DNA of 64,000 bases, from assembly GCF_900142875.1 (NCBI RefSeq), contig NZ_FRCK01000004.1, positions 1 to 64,000 on the forward strand, written 5' to 3'. The translations under genes were made by a program, and so were the position numbers. Position 1 is the stretch's first letter, and each line of letters starts with the position of its first letter. Below the pieces are notes generated by a model. It worked only from the letters and a program-made list of their open reading frames with translations, did no database searches and was not told the origin of the DNA. This DNA is from Paracoccus solventivorans. GTDB lineage: Bacteria > Pseudomonadota > Alphaproteobacteria > Rhodobacterales > Rhodobacteraceae. This document shows, piece after piece, positions 47,775 through 56,804 of this stretch.

Positions 47775-47803
47775 TTGACCCCGTTTGCACCTGTGTTTAG
47801 GGA
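47775..47803 (+). promoter_or_regulatory. Sigma-70-like promoter for tRNA-Lys
   Basis: TTGACC (47775-47780), 17 bases, then TAGGGA (47798-47803), ending 15 bases before the tRNA 5' end. The -35 is close to consensus; the -10 is weak. Confidence 0.5.
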
Positions 47804-47817
47804 CACGCCCTGTGTTG

Positions 47818-47892
47818 GGGCCCGTAGCTCAGTGGTAGAGCAACTGACTTTTAATCAGTGGGTCGTTGGTTCGATCCCAACCGGGCTCACCA
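47818..47892 (+). tRNA. tRNA-Lys (anticodon TTT)
   Basis: Acceptor GGGCCCG pairs with CGGGCTC (one G-U). Anticodon arm ACTGA-CTTTTAA-TCAGT gives anticodon TTT; the T-arm has GGTTCGATCC and CCA is encoded at 47890-47892. It reads AAA/AAG. A GCCGGCGG/CCGCCGGC stem (47909-47934) with a TTTCTG tail follows and may end the transcript. Confidence 0.97.
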
Positions 47893-48027
47893 CCTGACTT
47901 TCGGAAACCGCCGGCGGATAATTCTGCCGGCGGTTTCTGCATGTTGGGGTGCGTGACGGGCTGTGATCACAAGGGGGCGGCTGACGGGAGCGGCGGCATC
48001 CGCCATGCCGGACGGACGGAGATGCAG

Positions 48028-48684
48028 ATGGACAACACGCGGCGGATGATGCTGGGCGCGGGCGGGGCGCTGGTGCTGGCCGGGTTCGTCGGCGGCGGCA
48101 TGGCGCTGCGCCGGCGCGCGGCCGAACTGGCGGATACCGAGGTGCTGACCGATCCCGACAGCCCGCTGCTGGGCAATCCGGCGGGCGACGTGACCATCGT
48201 CGAGTTCTTCGATTACCAATGCCCGTTCTGCAAGCGCGGGCACGAGGACTTGCTGGCGCTGGTGGCCGAGGACGGCAACATCCGGCTGATGATGCGCGAC
48301 TGGCCGGTGTTCGGCGCGCCGTCGGTGCTGGCGGCGCAGCTGGTGCTGGGGGCGGCCTCGCTGGGCGCCTATGCGCCCGCCCACCGCGCGCTGATGGCGA
48401 CCGAGGGGCGGCTGGCCGCCCCCCAGATCCGCCGGGCGCTGGCCGGCGCGGGCGTCGATCACATCGCGGCCGAGGATGCGTTCCGCCGCGACCGCGGCCG
48501 CTGGGACGGGTTGTTGTCGCGCAGCGCGGCCCATGCGGCGCGGATGGGGCTGCAGGGCACGCCCAGCTTTGCGATCGGCCCGACGCCGCAGCCGGGGGAC
48601 ACCGCCACACCCCAGCCCGCCGTCTATCGCGGCGCCATGAGCATCCCGGCGCTGCGCCGCGCCGTGGCGCGCGCCCGGGGCTGA
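48028..48684 (+). CDS. DsbA-family thiol oxidoreductase, Tat or lipid-like leader
   Basis: A 218-residue exported thioredoxin-fold protein. An N-terminal RRMMLGAGGALVLAGFVGGG leader (twin-Arg-like, or a membrane anchor) is followed by VTIVEFFDYQCPFCKRGHED, whose CPFC is the redox active site, an inserted helical domain, and the cis-Pro segment LQGTPSFAIG. It resembles the DsbA/ScsB-type oxidoreductases that introduce or shuffle disulfides in the envelope. I start at the second ATG (48028), six bases after GGAG; an ATG at 48022 lies against the ribosome site. No partner DsbB is near. Confidence 0.9.
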   Translation: MDNTRRMMLGAGGALVLAGFVGGGMALRRRAAELADTEVLTDPDSPLLGNPAGDVTIVEFFDYQCPFCKRGHEDLLALVAEDGNIRLMMRDWPVFGAPSVLAAQLVLGAASLGAYAPAHRALMATEGRLAAPQIRRALAGAGVDHIAAEDAFRRDRGRWDGLLSRSAAHAARMGLQGTPSFAIGPTPQPGDTATPQPAVYRGAMSIPALRRAVARARG

Positions 48685-49169
48685 GGGCCCGCTACGGCGG
48701 CGCGCCGGGCAAAGCCGCGCAGACTGCAAAAGCCGCGCAAGATCACGGGCATCGCAGCCGCCGGGGCATCCGCCCGCCGCGCCGTGGGCCGGGTGCGGGC
48801 TGCGCCGGGCCGCTCCCCTTACCCCTTTTCCGGCCCGGCTTTCAGGTTTGTGACCCGCAGCTGCGGGACAACTGATTGACGGGCCGCCGGGCAGCTTGTA
48901 GCTCGAATGTCGAAGCGATTTCCGGCAGGTATTCTCTTGTAGCTGCACCCCGGCAGAGCGTTGCGCACATGCGCCGTCCGCCGCGGCACGATGGCAGGTG
49001 ATCCCGCCGGGCCATGCCCGTTTCCGGCGTTCCCGCAGCGCCGTCCGGTGGTCGCGGTCCCGCATTCCGGGGCCGCCGGCCCCACCCGCCCGCCCCCGGC
49101 CCCCGGGCCGCCCCCAGACCCGCGCGCCCGCCGCGCCGCCGTGACGACGAAAGGCGACCGACCGGACAT
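48685..49169. promoter_or_regulatory. Leader region of the Mrp operon, with palindrome and short repeats
   Basis: No gene is seen in this 485-base gap. It contains a perfect 14-base palindrome CCCGCAGCTGCGGG (48854-48867), a direct repeat CTTGTAGCT (48895-48903 and 48936-48944), and AAAGCCGCGCA twice (48711-48721 and 48728-48738). The first two lie in an AT-richer window and are the best regulatory-site candidates for the antiporter operon. Confidence 0.4.
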
Positions 49170-52151
49170 ATGCTGGCCGAGAACCTGCTCTTGCTGCTTG
49201 CGGTGCTGCCCTTCATCGGGGCGGTTTCGGCTGTCACCATGCCGGTTTCGGCCCGCAACGCCGAGGTGGCGCTGGCGGGTTCGGTGATGGTCGCCGGGCT
49301 GCTGGCGCTGGCGGTGCTGTTCCAGGATGTCACGGCGGGGCAGGTGGTGTCGCGCAGCCTGAGCTGGGCGCCCTCGCTGGGGCTGGATGTCACGCTGCGG
49401 CTGGACGGGTTTTCCTGGCTGATGCTGCTGCTGGTCTACGGCATCGGGCTGCTGGTGGTGATCTATGCGCGCTATTACCTGGCGCCCTCGGACCCGGTGC
49501 CGCGGTTCTACGGCTTCCTGCTGGCCTTTGCCGGGTCGATGGTGGGGGTGCTGATCGCCGGCAACATCATCCTGATGGTGGTGTTCTGGGAACTGACCAG
49601 CCTGTTTTCGTTCCTGCTGATCGGCTACTGGCACCAGAACGCCGGCGCCCGCGACGGGGCCAGGACCGCGCTGGTGGTCACCGCCGCCGGCGGGATCGCG
49701 CTGCTGGCCGCCATGATCCTGCTGGGGCAGGCGGTGGGCAGCTACCAGCTGGACGACGTGCTGCGCGCGGGCGATCTGGTGCGCGGGCATCCGTGGTATC
49801 TGTGGATCTTGGGGCTGTTCCTGCTGGGCGCCTTCACCAAGTCGGCGCAGTTCCCGTTCCATTTCTGGCTGCCGAACGCCATGGCCGCGCCGACCCCGGT
49901 CAGCGCCTATCTGCACTCCGCCACCATGGTTAAGGCGGGGGTGTTCCTGCTGGTGCGGTTCTCGCCGGTGCTGGGGGCGACGGATGCGTGGTTCTGGGTC
50001 GTGGCCGGGACCGGCATGGTCACGCTGGTCATCGGCGCGGTGATCGCGACCTGGCGCAACGACCTGAAAGGGCTGCTCGCCTATTCCACGATCAGCCATC
50101 TGGGGCTGATCACCGCACTGGTCGGGATGGGCAGCGGCACCGCCATCGTCGCCGCGATCTTCCACATCATGAACCACGCGGTCTTCAAGGCCTCGCTGTT
50201 CATGGGGGCGGGGATCATCGACCATGAGACCGGCACCCGCGACCTGCGCAAGCTGTCCGGGCTGCGCCACGCCATGCCGCGCACGGCGCTGCTGGCGATC
50301 GTCGCCGCCGCCGCCATGGCGGGGGTGCCGCTGCTCAACGGCTTCCTGTCCAAGGAAATGTTCTTTGCCGAGGCCGCCGACTGGCACAACGGCACCTGGC
50401 TGGACCGCTGGCTGCCCTATATCGCCACCTTTGCCAGCGTGTTCAGCGTCGCCTATTCGCTGCGCTTCATCGCAGCGGTGTTCTTTGGCCCGCTGGCCAC
50501 CGACCTGCCCAAGGAACCGCACGAGCCTCCGGTCTGGATGCGCCGCCCGGTCGAGCTGCTGGTCGCCATCGTGCTGCTGGTCGGCTTCTGGCCCGAGGCA
50601 CTGATCGGCGCCATCCTGCAATCGGGGGTGCTGGCGGTGCTGGGCGATACCGCGCCCCGCTACAGCCTGGCGCTGTGGCACGGCTTCAACACCCCACTGA
50701 AGATGAGCCTGACCGCGCTGGTGCTGGGGGCGCTGTTCTATTTCCTGTTCTCCAGACGGCTGTCGCAGGCGAACGAGGCGCCGGGCTTCCTCAGCCTGCT
50801 GCGCGGGCAGCAGATCTTCGACCGGCTGATGCTGGTGGTGACGCGGAAATGGCCGGTGTTCCTGTCGCGCGTCACCGGCAGCAACCGGCTGCAGGTGCAG
50901 CTGCGGCTGGTGGTGCTGCTCAGCCTGTCCGCGGCGGCCTGGGCGCTGTGGGGGGCGGGCCGGCTGGTGCCGCGCGGGCTGTGGGACCGGATGGACCCGG
51001 GCTTCGCGCTGCTGTGGCTGGCCGGGATCGCCTGCGCCATCGGGGCGGCGGCGCTGGCCAAGTATCACCGCTTTGCGGCGCTGGCGCTGCTGGGGGGCGC
51101 GGGGCTGGTCACGGCGATGACCTTTGCCTGGTTTTCCGCCCCCGACCTGGCGGTGACGCAGCTGCTGGTCGAGATCATCACCACCGTGCTGCTGCTGCTG
51201 GGGCTGCGCTGGCTGCCCAAGCGCCTGCAGGAGATCGAGGGCGACAAGCGCCTGCCGGCCCGCACCCGCCGCGCCATCGACCTGGTGATCGCGGCCGCCT
51301 GTGGGGCCGGGGTCGCGGCCATCGCATTCGCCGTGATGACCGTGCCGCCGGGGCTCTCCATCGGCGACTGGTTCCGCCGCAACGCCTATGCCGAGGGCGG
51401 CGGCACCAACGCGGTCAACGTGATCCTGGTGGATTTCCGCGCCTTCGACACTATGGGCGAGATCACCGTGCTGGGGATCGTGGCGCTGACCTGCTATGCG
51501 CTGCTGCGCCGCTTCCGCCCGGCCCCGGAAAGCGTGGCCCAGCCCTCGCAGCAGACCTTCAACGAACTGCCCCCCCTCGACCCCGGGCGCGAGGCCGCGG
51601 CCGAGCCGACCCGCCGCGACCAGATGATGATGATCCCGGCGATCATCATGCAGTGGATGTTCCCGGTGTCGGTGGCGATCGCGGCCTATCTGTTCCTGCG
51701 CGGCCACGACCTGCCGGGCGGGGGCTTTGCCGCCGGCGTCGCCTTCGCCATCGGGCTGCTGCTGCAATATCTGGCGACCGACGTGCGCTGGATCGAAAGC
51801 CGCATCACCATCCTGCCGGTGCGCTGGATCGGGCTGGGGCTGATGATCGCCGCCGGCACCGGCATGGGCGCCTTCCTGTTCGGCTATCCGTTCCTGACCG
51901 CCCACGCGCAATATGTGGAGCTGCCGCTGATCGGCCCGGTGCCGGCGGCGACTGCCATGGTCTTTGACCTGGGGGTGTTCGCGGTGGTGGTCGGCTCGAC
52001 CGTGCTGATGCAGATCGCCATCGCCCACCAGTCGCTGCGCTCGGCCCGCCTGCGCGCGCGCGAAGCTGCCGACGCCGCCGACCCGGTCGCCGCGGCCGAG
52101 GAACGCGAGAACCGCATCGAGGAACAGGCGCACCAGCAGGAGGGCGCGTGA
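49170..52151 (+). CDS. mrpA: Mrp-type Na+(K+)/H+ antiporter, fused subunits A and B
   Basis: Largest subunit of the multi-component cation/proton antiporter (PhaAB form), 993 residues. The N-terminal two thirds are NuoL-like: PRFYGFLLAFAGSMVGVLIA, then FTKSAQFPFHFWLPNAMAAP and TPVSAYLHSATMVKAGVFLL. It is followed by the MrpA-specific DUF4040 region (LVTAMTFAWFSAPDLAVTQL) and a C-terminal MnhB domain (MMMIPAIIMQWMFPVSVAIA...GHDLPGGGFAAGVAFA). No separate mrpB exists, so A and B are fused. The chosen ATG has no strong Shine-Dalgarno. First gene of mrpA(B)CDEFG, each coupled by overlaps. Confidence 0.95.
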   Translation: MLAENLLLLLAVLPFIGAVSAVTMPVSARNAEVALAGSVMVAGLLALAVLFQDVTAGQVVSRSLSWAPSLGLDVTLRLDGFSWLMLLLVYGIGLLVVIYARYYLAPSDPVPRFYGFLLAFAGSMVGVLIAGNIILMVVFWELTSLFSFLLIGYWHQNAGARDGARTALVVTAAGGIALLAAMILLGQAVGSYQLDDVLRAGDLVRGHPWYLWILGLFLLGAFTKSAQFPFHFWLPNAMAAPTPVSAYLHSATMVKAGVFLLVRFSPVLGATDAWFWVVAGTGMVTLVIGAVIATWRNDLKGLLAYSTISHLGLITALVGMGSGTAIVAAIFHIMNHAVFKASLFMGAGIIDHETGTRDLRKLSGLRHAMPRTALLAIVAAAAMAGVPLLNGFLSKEMFFAEAADWHNGTWLDRWLPYIATFASVFSVAYSLRFIAAVFFGPLATDLPKEPHEPPVWMRRPVELLVAIVLLVGFWPEALIGAILQSGVLAVLGDTAPRYSLALWHGFNTPLKMSLTALVLGALFYFLFSRRLSQANEAPGFLSLLRGQQIFDRLMLVVTRKWPVFLSRVTGSNRLQVQLRLVVLLSLSAAAWALWGAGRLVPRGLWDRMDPGFALLWLAGIACAIGAAALAKYHRFAALALLGGAGLVTAMTFAWFSAPDLAVTQLLVEIITTVLLLLGLRWLPKRLQEIEGDKRLPARTRRAIDLVIAAACGAGVAAIAFAVMTVPPGLSIGDWFRRNAYAEGGGTNAVNVILVDFRAFDTMGEITVLGIVALTCYALLRRFRPAPESVAQPSQQTFNELPPLDPGREAAAEPTRRDQMMMIPAIIMQWMFPVSVAIAAYLFLRGHDLPGGGFAAGVAFAIGLLLQYLATDVRWIESRITILPVRWIGLGLMIAAGTGMGAFLFGYPFLTAHAQYVELPLIGPVPAATAMVFDLGVFAVVVGSTVLMQIAIAHQSLRSARLRAREAADAADPVAAAEERENRIEEQAHQQEGA

Positions 52152-52495
52152 TGGAACTGACCCTGTCGCTGGGCATCGGGGTGCTGGTCGGATCCGGCGT
52201 CTGGCTGGCGCTGCGGCCGCGGACCTTCCAGGTCATCGTCGGTCTGTGCCTGCTGTCCTACGGCGTCAACCTGTTCATCTTTGCCATGGGGCGGCTGGTC
52301 ACCGGCGCCGCCCCGATCATGCCCAAGGGCGGCTTCGTGAACCCCGACCGCTATGCCGACCCGGTGCCGCAGGCGCTGGTGCTGACCGCCATCGTCATCG
52401 GCTTTGCCACCACGGCGCTGTTTCTGGTGGTGATCATGGCCTCGCGCGGGCTGACCGGCACCGACCACGTCGACGGGAAGGAGCGCGAGCAGTGA
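52151..52495 (+). CDS. mrpC: Mrp antiporter subunit C
   Basis: NuoK-like subunit of 114 residues, three membrane helices: LGIGVLVGSGVWLALRPRTF, VIVGLCLLSYGVNLFIFAMG, and the last with DPVPQALVLTAIVIGFATTA. The DP-x-PQALVLTAIVI block is diagnostic of MnhC/PhaC. The ATG overlaps the upstream stop (TGATG); GTG at 52148 is also possible. The stop overlaps the next start (GTGA). Confidence 0.95.
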   Translation: MELTLSLGIGVLVGSGVWLALRPRTFQVIVGLCLLSYGVNLFIFAMGRLVTGAAPIMPKGGFVNPDRYADPVPQALVLTAIVIGFATTALFLVVIMASRGLTGTDHVDGKEREQ

Positions 52496-54180
52496 CGCCT
52501 CCGCCCCACATCATCGTGCTGCCGATCCTGATCCCGCTGATCGCGGGTGCGATCATGCTGATGTACGACGAACGCCAGCGCCGGCTGAAGCTGGGGCTGG
52601 GGCTGATCTCCTGCGTGCTGCAGCTGGGGGTGGCGATCGCGCTGATCCTGCGGGCCGGCGGCTCGTCCGAGCTGGGGCGCAACATCGTCACCCTGTATCT
52701 GCTGGGGGACTGGCCCTCGCCCTATGGCATCGTGCTGGTGCTGGACCGGCTGTCGGCGCTGATGCTGCTGCTGACCTCGGTGGTGGCGCTGCCGGCGCTG
52801 ATCTATGCGGGCGCGGGCTGGCACCGCAACGGCCAGCATTTCAACGCGCTGTTCCAGTTCCTGCTGATGGGGGTGAACGGGGCGTTCCTGACCGGCGACC
52901 TGTTCAACCTGTTCGTGTTCTTCGAGGTGATGCTGGCGGCCTCCTACGGGCTGCTGCTGCACGGCTCGGGGCGCGTCCGGGTTGGGGCGGGGCTGCATTA
53001 CATCGCGGTCAACCTGCTGGCGGCGATGCTGTTCCTGCTGGGGGTGGCGCTGATCTACGGCACCACCGGCACGCTGAACATGGCCGATCTGGCCACCCGC
53101 ATCCCGCGGCTGTCCGAGGCCGACCGCCCGATGATCCACGCCGCCGCCGCGCTGCTGTCGGGGGCGTTCCTGATCAAGGCAGCGATGTGGCCGCTGTGCT
53201 TCTGGCTGCCCAACGCCTATGGCGCCGCCGCCCCGCCGGTGGGCGCGGTGTTTTCGCTGCTGACCAAGGTCGGCGCCTATGTGATCATCCGGCTGGGCCT
53301 GCTGCTGTTCGGCCCGGCGGCGGGCGAATCGGCGGGCTTCGGCGCGCAGGTGCTGGCGATGGGGGGCATGGCCACCATGGCCTATGGCTCGCTCGGGGTG
53401 CTGGCGGCGCAGGACCTGGGGCGGATGACCGGCAATCTGGTGCTGGTGTCCTCGGGGACGCTGCTGGCGGTGGCGGGGCTGGCGATGATCTACGACGACG
53501 CGCCGATGCTGACCGGGGCGCTCTACTACATGTTCGCCTCGACCCTGGGGCTGGCGGCGCTGTTCCTGCTGGCCGAGCCCATCGGCCGCAAGGAAGAGGG
53601 CATCGCCGGGCTGCTGGCGGTCACCGCCGAGGTCTACGGCCTCGACCCCGAGGAAGACGATGACGAGCCCCGGGAAGAGGGCACCGCCATCCCCGGCGCC
53701 ACCGCGCTGCTGGGCATGGCGTTCCTGGTCTGCGTGCTGGTGGTGGCCGGGCTGCCGCCGCTGGCCGGGTTCCTGGGCAAGTTCGGGATGCTGTCGGGCG
53801 CGGTGCAGCGCGCCTGGACCCTGCCGGGGATGTGGGGGCACTGGGCCTTTGTGGTGCTGCTGATCCTGTCGGGGCTCTGCACGCTGATCGCGCTGATGCG
53901 CTGGGGGATCCAGAGCCTGTGGGCCAATGGCGAGGACCCGCCCCTGCCGGTGATGGAGGCGCTGCCGATCCTGATGCTGGTCGGCACCGTCGCGCTGCTG
54001 ACCGTGCAGGCGGAACCGGCGCTGCGCTATCTGGACCGCACCGCCAACGCCCTGACCGAAAACGCCGTCTATATCGGCGGCGTGATGACCGCCCCCCCGG
54101 TCGGCCCCGAGGCGCTGGCCTCCGACGCCCCCGACTCCGACACGGCCGAGCCCCCCGCCCCGGGCGAGGTGCAGCCATGA
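52492..54180 (+). CDS. mrpD: Mrp antiporter subunit D
   Basis: NuoM/NuoN-like proton-channel subunit, 562 residues with about 14 helices. Blocks include LFQFLLMGVNGAFLTGDLFN, FLIKAAMWPLCFWLPNAYGA and VVAGLPPLAGFLGKFGMLSG, with the conserved Lys and Glu of the ion path (for example FFEVMLAASYGLLLHG). An acidic insert (LDPEEDDDEPREEG) lies before the last helices. The start is GTG, overlapping the mrpC stop, eight bases after AAGGAG. Confidence 0.94.
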   Translation: MTPPPHIIVLPILIPLIAGAIMLMYDERQRRLKLGLGLISCVLQLGVAIALILRAGGSSELGRNIVTLYLLGDWPSPYGIVLVLDRLSALMLLLTSVVALPALIYAGAGWHRNGQHFNALFQFLLMGVNGAFLTGDLFNLFVFFEVMLAASYGLLLHGSGRVRVGAGLHYIAVNLLAAMLFLLGVALIYGTTGTLNMADLATRIPRLSEADRPMIHAAAALLSGAFLIKAAMWPLCFWLPNAYGAAAPPVGAVFSLLTKVGAYVIIRLGLLLFGPAAGESAGFGAQVLAMGGMATMAYGSLGVLAAQDLGRMTGNLVLVSSGTLLAVAGLAMIYDDAPMLTGALYYMFASTLGLAALFLLAEPIGRKEEGIAGLLAVTAEVYGLDPEEDDDEPREEGTAIPGATALLGMAFLVCVLVVAGLPPLAGFLGKFGMLSGAVQRAWTLPGMWGHWAFVVLLILSGLCTLIALMRWGIQSLWANGEDPPLPVMEALPILMLVGTVALLTVQAEPALRYLDRTANALTENAVYIGGVMTAPPVGPEALASDAPDSDTAEPPAPGEVQP

Positions 54181-54662
54181 CGCTGTTCCCACATCCGCTG
54201 GTGTCTGCCGTCATCGCGCTGCTGTGGCTGGTGCTGACCGAGGTCTCGGCCGGGCAGCTGCTGCTGGCAGCGATCGTGGCGGTGCTGGCGGGGCTGGCCT
54301 ATCGGCGGCTGACCCCGGACCCGATCCGGGTGCGCCGCCCGCGCCAGATCCTGCGGCTGTTCCTGCGGGTCGGCGGCGACATCATCCGCTCGAACATCGC
54401 GGTGGCGCGGCTGATCGTGACCCAGGGCCGCGACCACCGCCGCCGCGCCGGCTTCGTGCATATCCCGCTGGAGCTGACCAACCAGCACGCGCTGGCGATC
54501 CTTGCCATGATCGTCACCGCCACCCCCGGCACCGCCTGGATCGAATACGACCCGCGCGAGGGGCGGCTGCTGCTGCATGTCTTCGACCTGCTCGAATCCG
54601 ACGACTGGGTGGATATCATCAAGTCCCGATACGAATCGCTGCTGCTGGAGATCTTCGAATGA
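54177..54662 (+). CDS. mrpE: Mrp antiporter subunit E
   Basis: A 161-residue subunit with an N-terminal pair of helices and a soluble C-terminal part. The family block is FVHIPLELTNQHALAILAMI then VTATPGTAWIEYD. It helps assembly of the complex. Overlaps both neighbours by ATGA. Confidence 0.94.
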   Translation: MTLFPHPLVSAVIALLWLVLTEVSAGQLLLAAIVAVLAGLAYRRLTPDPIRVRRPRQILRLFLRVGGDIIRSNIAVARLIVTQGRDHRRRAGFVHIPLELTNQHALAILAMIVTATPGTAWIEYDPREGRLLLHVFDLLESDDWVDIIKSRYESLLLEIFE

Positions 54663-54940
54663 GCGCGACCCTGCTTTCGGCGGTGCTGGTGTTTTCGCAG
54701 GTCTGCCTGGCGGTGGCGCTGCTCTTGGCGGTGATCCGGGCGCTTTACGGGCCACGGGCACAGGATCGCGTGCTGGGGCTCGATTCCGCCTATGTCTGCG
54801 CCATGCTGCTGCTGGTGGTCGCCGGAATGTATCACGGCACCGTCTATCAGTTCGAGGCGGCGCTGGTCATCGGCACGCTGGGCTTCGTCGCCACCACGGC
54901 GATGGGCAAGTTCCTGATGCGCGGCGAGGTGATCGAATGA
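54659..54940 (+). CDS. mrpF: Mrp antiporter subunit F
   Basis: A 93-residue three-helix subunit; the middle segment ALYGPRAQDRVLGLDSAYVC, with its conserved Arg and Asp residues, is the MnhF/PhaF signature. Coupled by ATGA overlaps on both sides. Confidence 0.94.
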   Translation: MSATLLSAVLVFSQVCLAVALLLAVIRALYGPRAQDRVLGLDSAYVCAMLLLVVAGMYHGTVYQFEAALVIGTLGFVATTAMGKFLMRGEVIE

Positions 54941-55314
54941 GCCATCTCGACCAGATCCACCCGCTGATCGCGGTGCTGATCGCGCTGTTCGTGCTGATCG
55001 GCACGGTGCTGACGCTGCTGGGCACCGTCGGGCTGCTGCGGCTGGGCAGCTTCTACGAACGGCTGCACGCGCCGACGCTGGGGGTCAGCTGGGGGACGGC
55101 GGGAATCCTGGTCGGATCGGTGCTGATGTATTCGACGCTGGGCTCGCGCCCGGTGATCCACGAGCTGTTCCTGGGCATCATGATGATGGTGACCGCGCCG
55201 GTCACGCTGATGGTGCTGGGCCGCGCCGCCCTGCACCGCGACCGCGCCGAGGGCCGCCCGCCCCCCGGCAGCGACGCCCCCGGCCACCCGCTGAAACGCG
55301 GCACGGAGCGCTGA
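54937..55314 (+). CDS. mrpG: Mrp antiporter subunit G
   Basis: A 125-residue three-helix subunit with the MnhG signature GTVGLLRLGSFYERLHAPTL and PVTLMVLGRAALHRDR. The polar C-terminal tail is Pro/Gly rich. Last gene of the operon; no intrinsic terminator follows, but a long C-rich, G-poor stretch does. Confidence 0.94.
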   Translation: MSHLDQIHPLIAVLIALFVLIGTVLTLLGTVGLLRLGSFYERLHAPTLGVSWGTAGILVGSVLMYSTLGSRPVIHELFLGIMMMVTAPVTLMVLGRAALHRDRAEGRPPPGSDAPGHPLKRGTER

Positions 55315-55717
55315 GGGGGCCATCCGCCGGGGCCCGCCTCTCGCATCCCAGCTCAGCCGCGTCCGCATCCGCGCGCCTGCGCCAGCCGCGCTCGCCTCAC
55401 GAATCTGCCCACCCGCTGTCGCTGCACCTGCTCGCCCGCGTCCGCGTCCGCGCGCCCTCTTCGCCTTCTCCGGCACGGCGCACCTCGCCACTGCCTCACC
55501 CGGCGCCGCACCCCTGCAATGCCGCCCGGCGCCGACGCCACCGACACCGACACCCTCCGCACCCCGGCTGCGCACCGCCCCGGACCCGTTGCGCCCCACC
55601 GCCTTCCCGCCGCGTCCCCTCGACACCTATTCACTAGAAGGCCCTCTTCCCCGCATCCGCCTCGCTTATCCTCCGCACCCACGCCGGCCCAACCTCTGCC
55701 CCTGCCCCCGCCATGGA
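55315..55717 (+). terminator. C-rich, G-poor stretch, likely Rho-dependent terminator of the Mrp operon
   Basis: For about 370 bases the plus strand is strongly C over G and low in secondary structure (runs such as CCCCTGCCCCCGCC and CACCGACACCGACACC). This is the classic composition of a rut region for Rho loading on the mrp transcript. A 21-base direct repeat with one mismatch, CCGCGTCCGC..TCCGCGCGCC, lies at 55357-55377 and 55436-55456. The short frames here are low-complexity Pro/Arg and are not genes. Confidence 0.5.
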
Positions 55718-55739
55718 CTTCTTTCTGGCCCAAATACCC
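55718..55739. repeat. Half copy of the long-arm palindromic element
   Basis: A single 22-base arm, CTTCTTTCTGG then CCCAAATACCC, identical in plan to the right arms of copies 1-3. No inverted partner exists within 100 bases, so it is a truncated or decayed element, located 38 bases after the cbbR stop. Confidence 0.8.
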
Positions 55740-55777
55740 CTGCCGAAGGCAGGCCGGGCCCTGCCCGGTCTTCCCGC

Positions 55778-56704
55778 TCACGCCGCCGGCAGGAACCGTC
55801 CCTCGCGCGACAGGATATCCTGCCAGACGGTGCCCGCGGCGCCGGTGGGCGGTGTGTCCTCGCGGTGCAGCAGGAACCAGCGGCGGATGATCGGCAGGTC
55901 GGGCCGGCGCAGCGCCACCAGCCGCCGCGACTTCAGTTCGTCGGCGACGGTGTGGGCAGAAATCAGCGCGATTCCCAGCCCGGCCATGACCGCCTGCTTG
56001 ATCGTTTCGTTTGAATCCATCTCGATGGCGGCGTAGCTCTGCCCCTCGCCCAGCCGGTCGAGGAAGCGCTGCGCCAGCAGCCGCGTGCCCGACCCCGGCT
56101 CGCGCAGGATCAGCGGCTCGGCCAGAATCGCCTGCGCCGGCACCTCGGGCAGGACGGCCAGCGGATGCGCGGGGGGCGCGATCAGCACATGCGGGTGCGG
56201 GCCGATGTCGGCGGCGGTCACGCGGGGTTCGCGCGGGGGGCGGCCGGTGATCGCCATGTCCACGGTGCCGTCGCGCAGCGCCGCCACCACCCAGTCGCGG
56301 TTGCCGACCCGCAGGATGATCTCGATCCCCGGCAGGCTGCGGCCCAGCTCGGCCACCAGCGCGGGAACGAAATACTTGGCGGTCGAGACCACCGCCAGCA
56401 CCACCCGCCCGGCGCGCCCCTGCTGCAGCGCCTCGATGTCGCCCAGCGCCGCCCGCAGCGCCGCATCGGCGCGGCGCGCGCCCAGCAGCAGCGCCTCGCC
56501 CGCCGGGGTGGGCTGGAAGGCGTGGGCGCCGTCGCGAAACACCAGCGCCGCCCCGACCGCATCCTCGAGCACCCGCAGCTGGCTGTGCACCGCCGGCGCG
56601 GTCAGCCCCAGCGCCTGCGCCGCCCCGGTGATCGAGCGCGCCTGCGCCACCGCATCCAGCGCACGCAGCTGCCGCAGGGTGATGGCTTCCAACCGTGGAT
56701 TCAA
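55778..56704 (-). CDS. cbbR: LysR-type Calvin-cycle regulator CbbR
   Basis: Transcription regulator of 308 residues. The N-terminal LysR winged helix ([20 protein letters not shown], then [20 protein letters not shown]) precedes a LysR substrate domain. CbbR binds the cbb promoter and responds to metabolites such as RuBP or NADPH. The [11 protein letters not shown] recognition helix, the region [20 protein letters not shown] and the divergent position next to cbbF are as in Rhodobacteraceae cbb loci. It uses a low-GC 5' region that holds the shared operator. Confidence 0.93.
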   Translation of the reverse strand: MNPRLEAITLRQLRALDAVAQARSITGAAQALGLTAPAVHSQLRVLEDAVGAALVFRDGAHAFQPTPAGEALLLGARRADAALRAALGDIEALQQGRAGRVVLAVVSTAKYFVPALVAELGRSLPGIEIILRVGNRDWVVAALRDGTVDMAITGRPPREPRVTAADIGPHPHVLIAPPAHPLAVLPEVPAQAILAEPLILREPGSGTRLLAQRFLDRLGEGQSYAAIEMDSNETIKQAVMAGLGIALISAHTVADELKSRRLVALRRPDLPIIRRWFLLHREDTPPTGAAGTVWQDILSREGRFLPAA

Positions 56705-56804
56705 TTTTTCGGAACCATTCTTTTACATTATTAAATTTAACTATGCTTACACCGCCCGCATGATCAATCCAGAAATCACGTCGGTCTGGGGAGGAGAGCG
56801 GACG
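56705..56804. promoter_or_regulatory. cbbR-cbbF divergent promoter/operator
   Basis: An island of AT-rich DNA in GC-rich surroundings. The perfect palindrome TTAAATTTAA (56731-56740), flanked by TTTTACATTA and CTATGCTTAC, fits LysR-type T-N11-A/TNA-N7-8-TNA boxes and is the probable CbbR site. GGGGAGGAGAG before the cbbF start is the ribosome site. An in-frame ATG at 56760 exists but has no such site. Confidence 0.55.

Noticed and set aside
48819..52133. Minus-strand open frame of about 1,100 codons opposite mrpA
   Set aside because: No recognisable domain, low-complexity His/Gln/Arg content; mrpA is certain.
55519..55890. Frame in the C-rich intergenic tract, crossing the half palindrome
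   Set aside because: Pro/Thr/Arg low complexity explained by C-rich composition; it runs into the antisense of cbbR.
56760..56804. Upstream ATG for cbbF adding 15 residues
   Set aside because: No ribosome site precedes it, while GGGGAGGAGAG lies at usable distance before the ATG at 56805.
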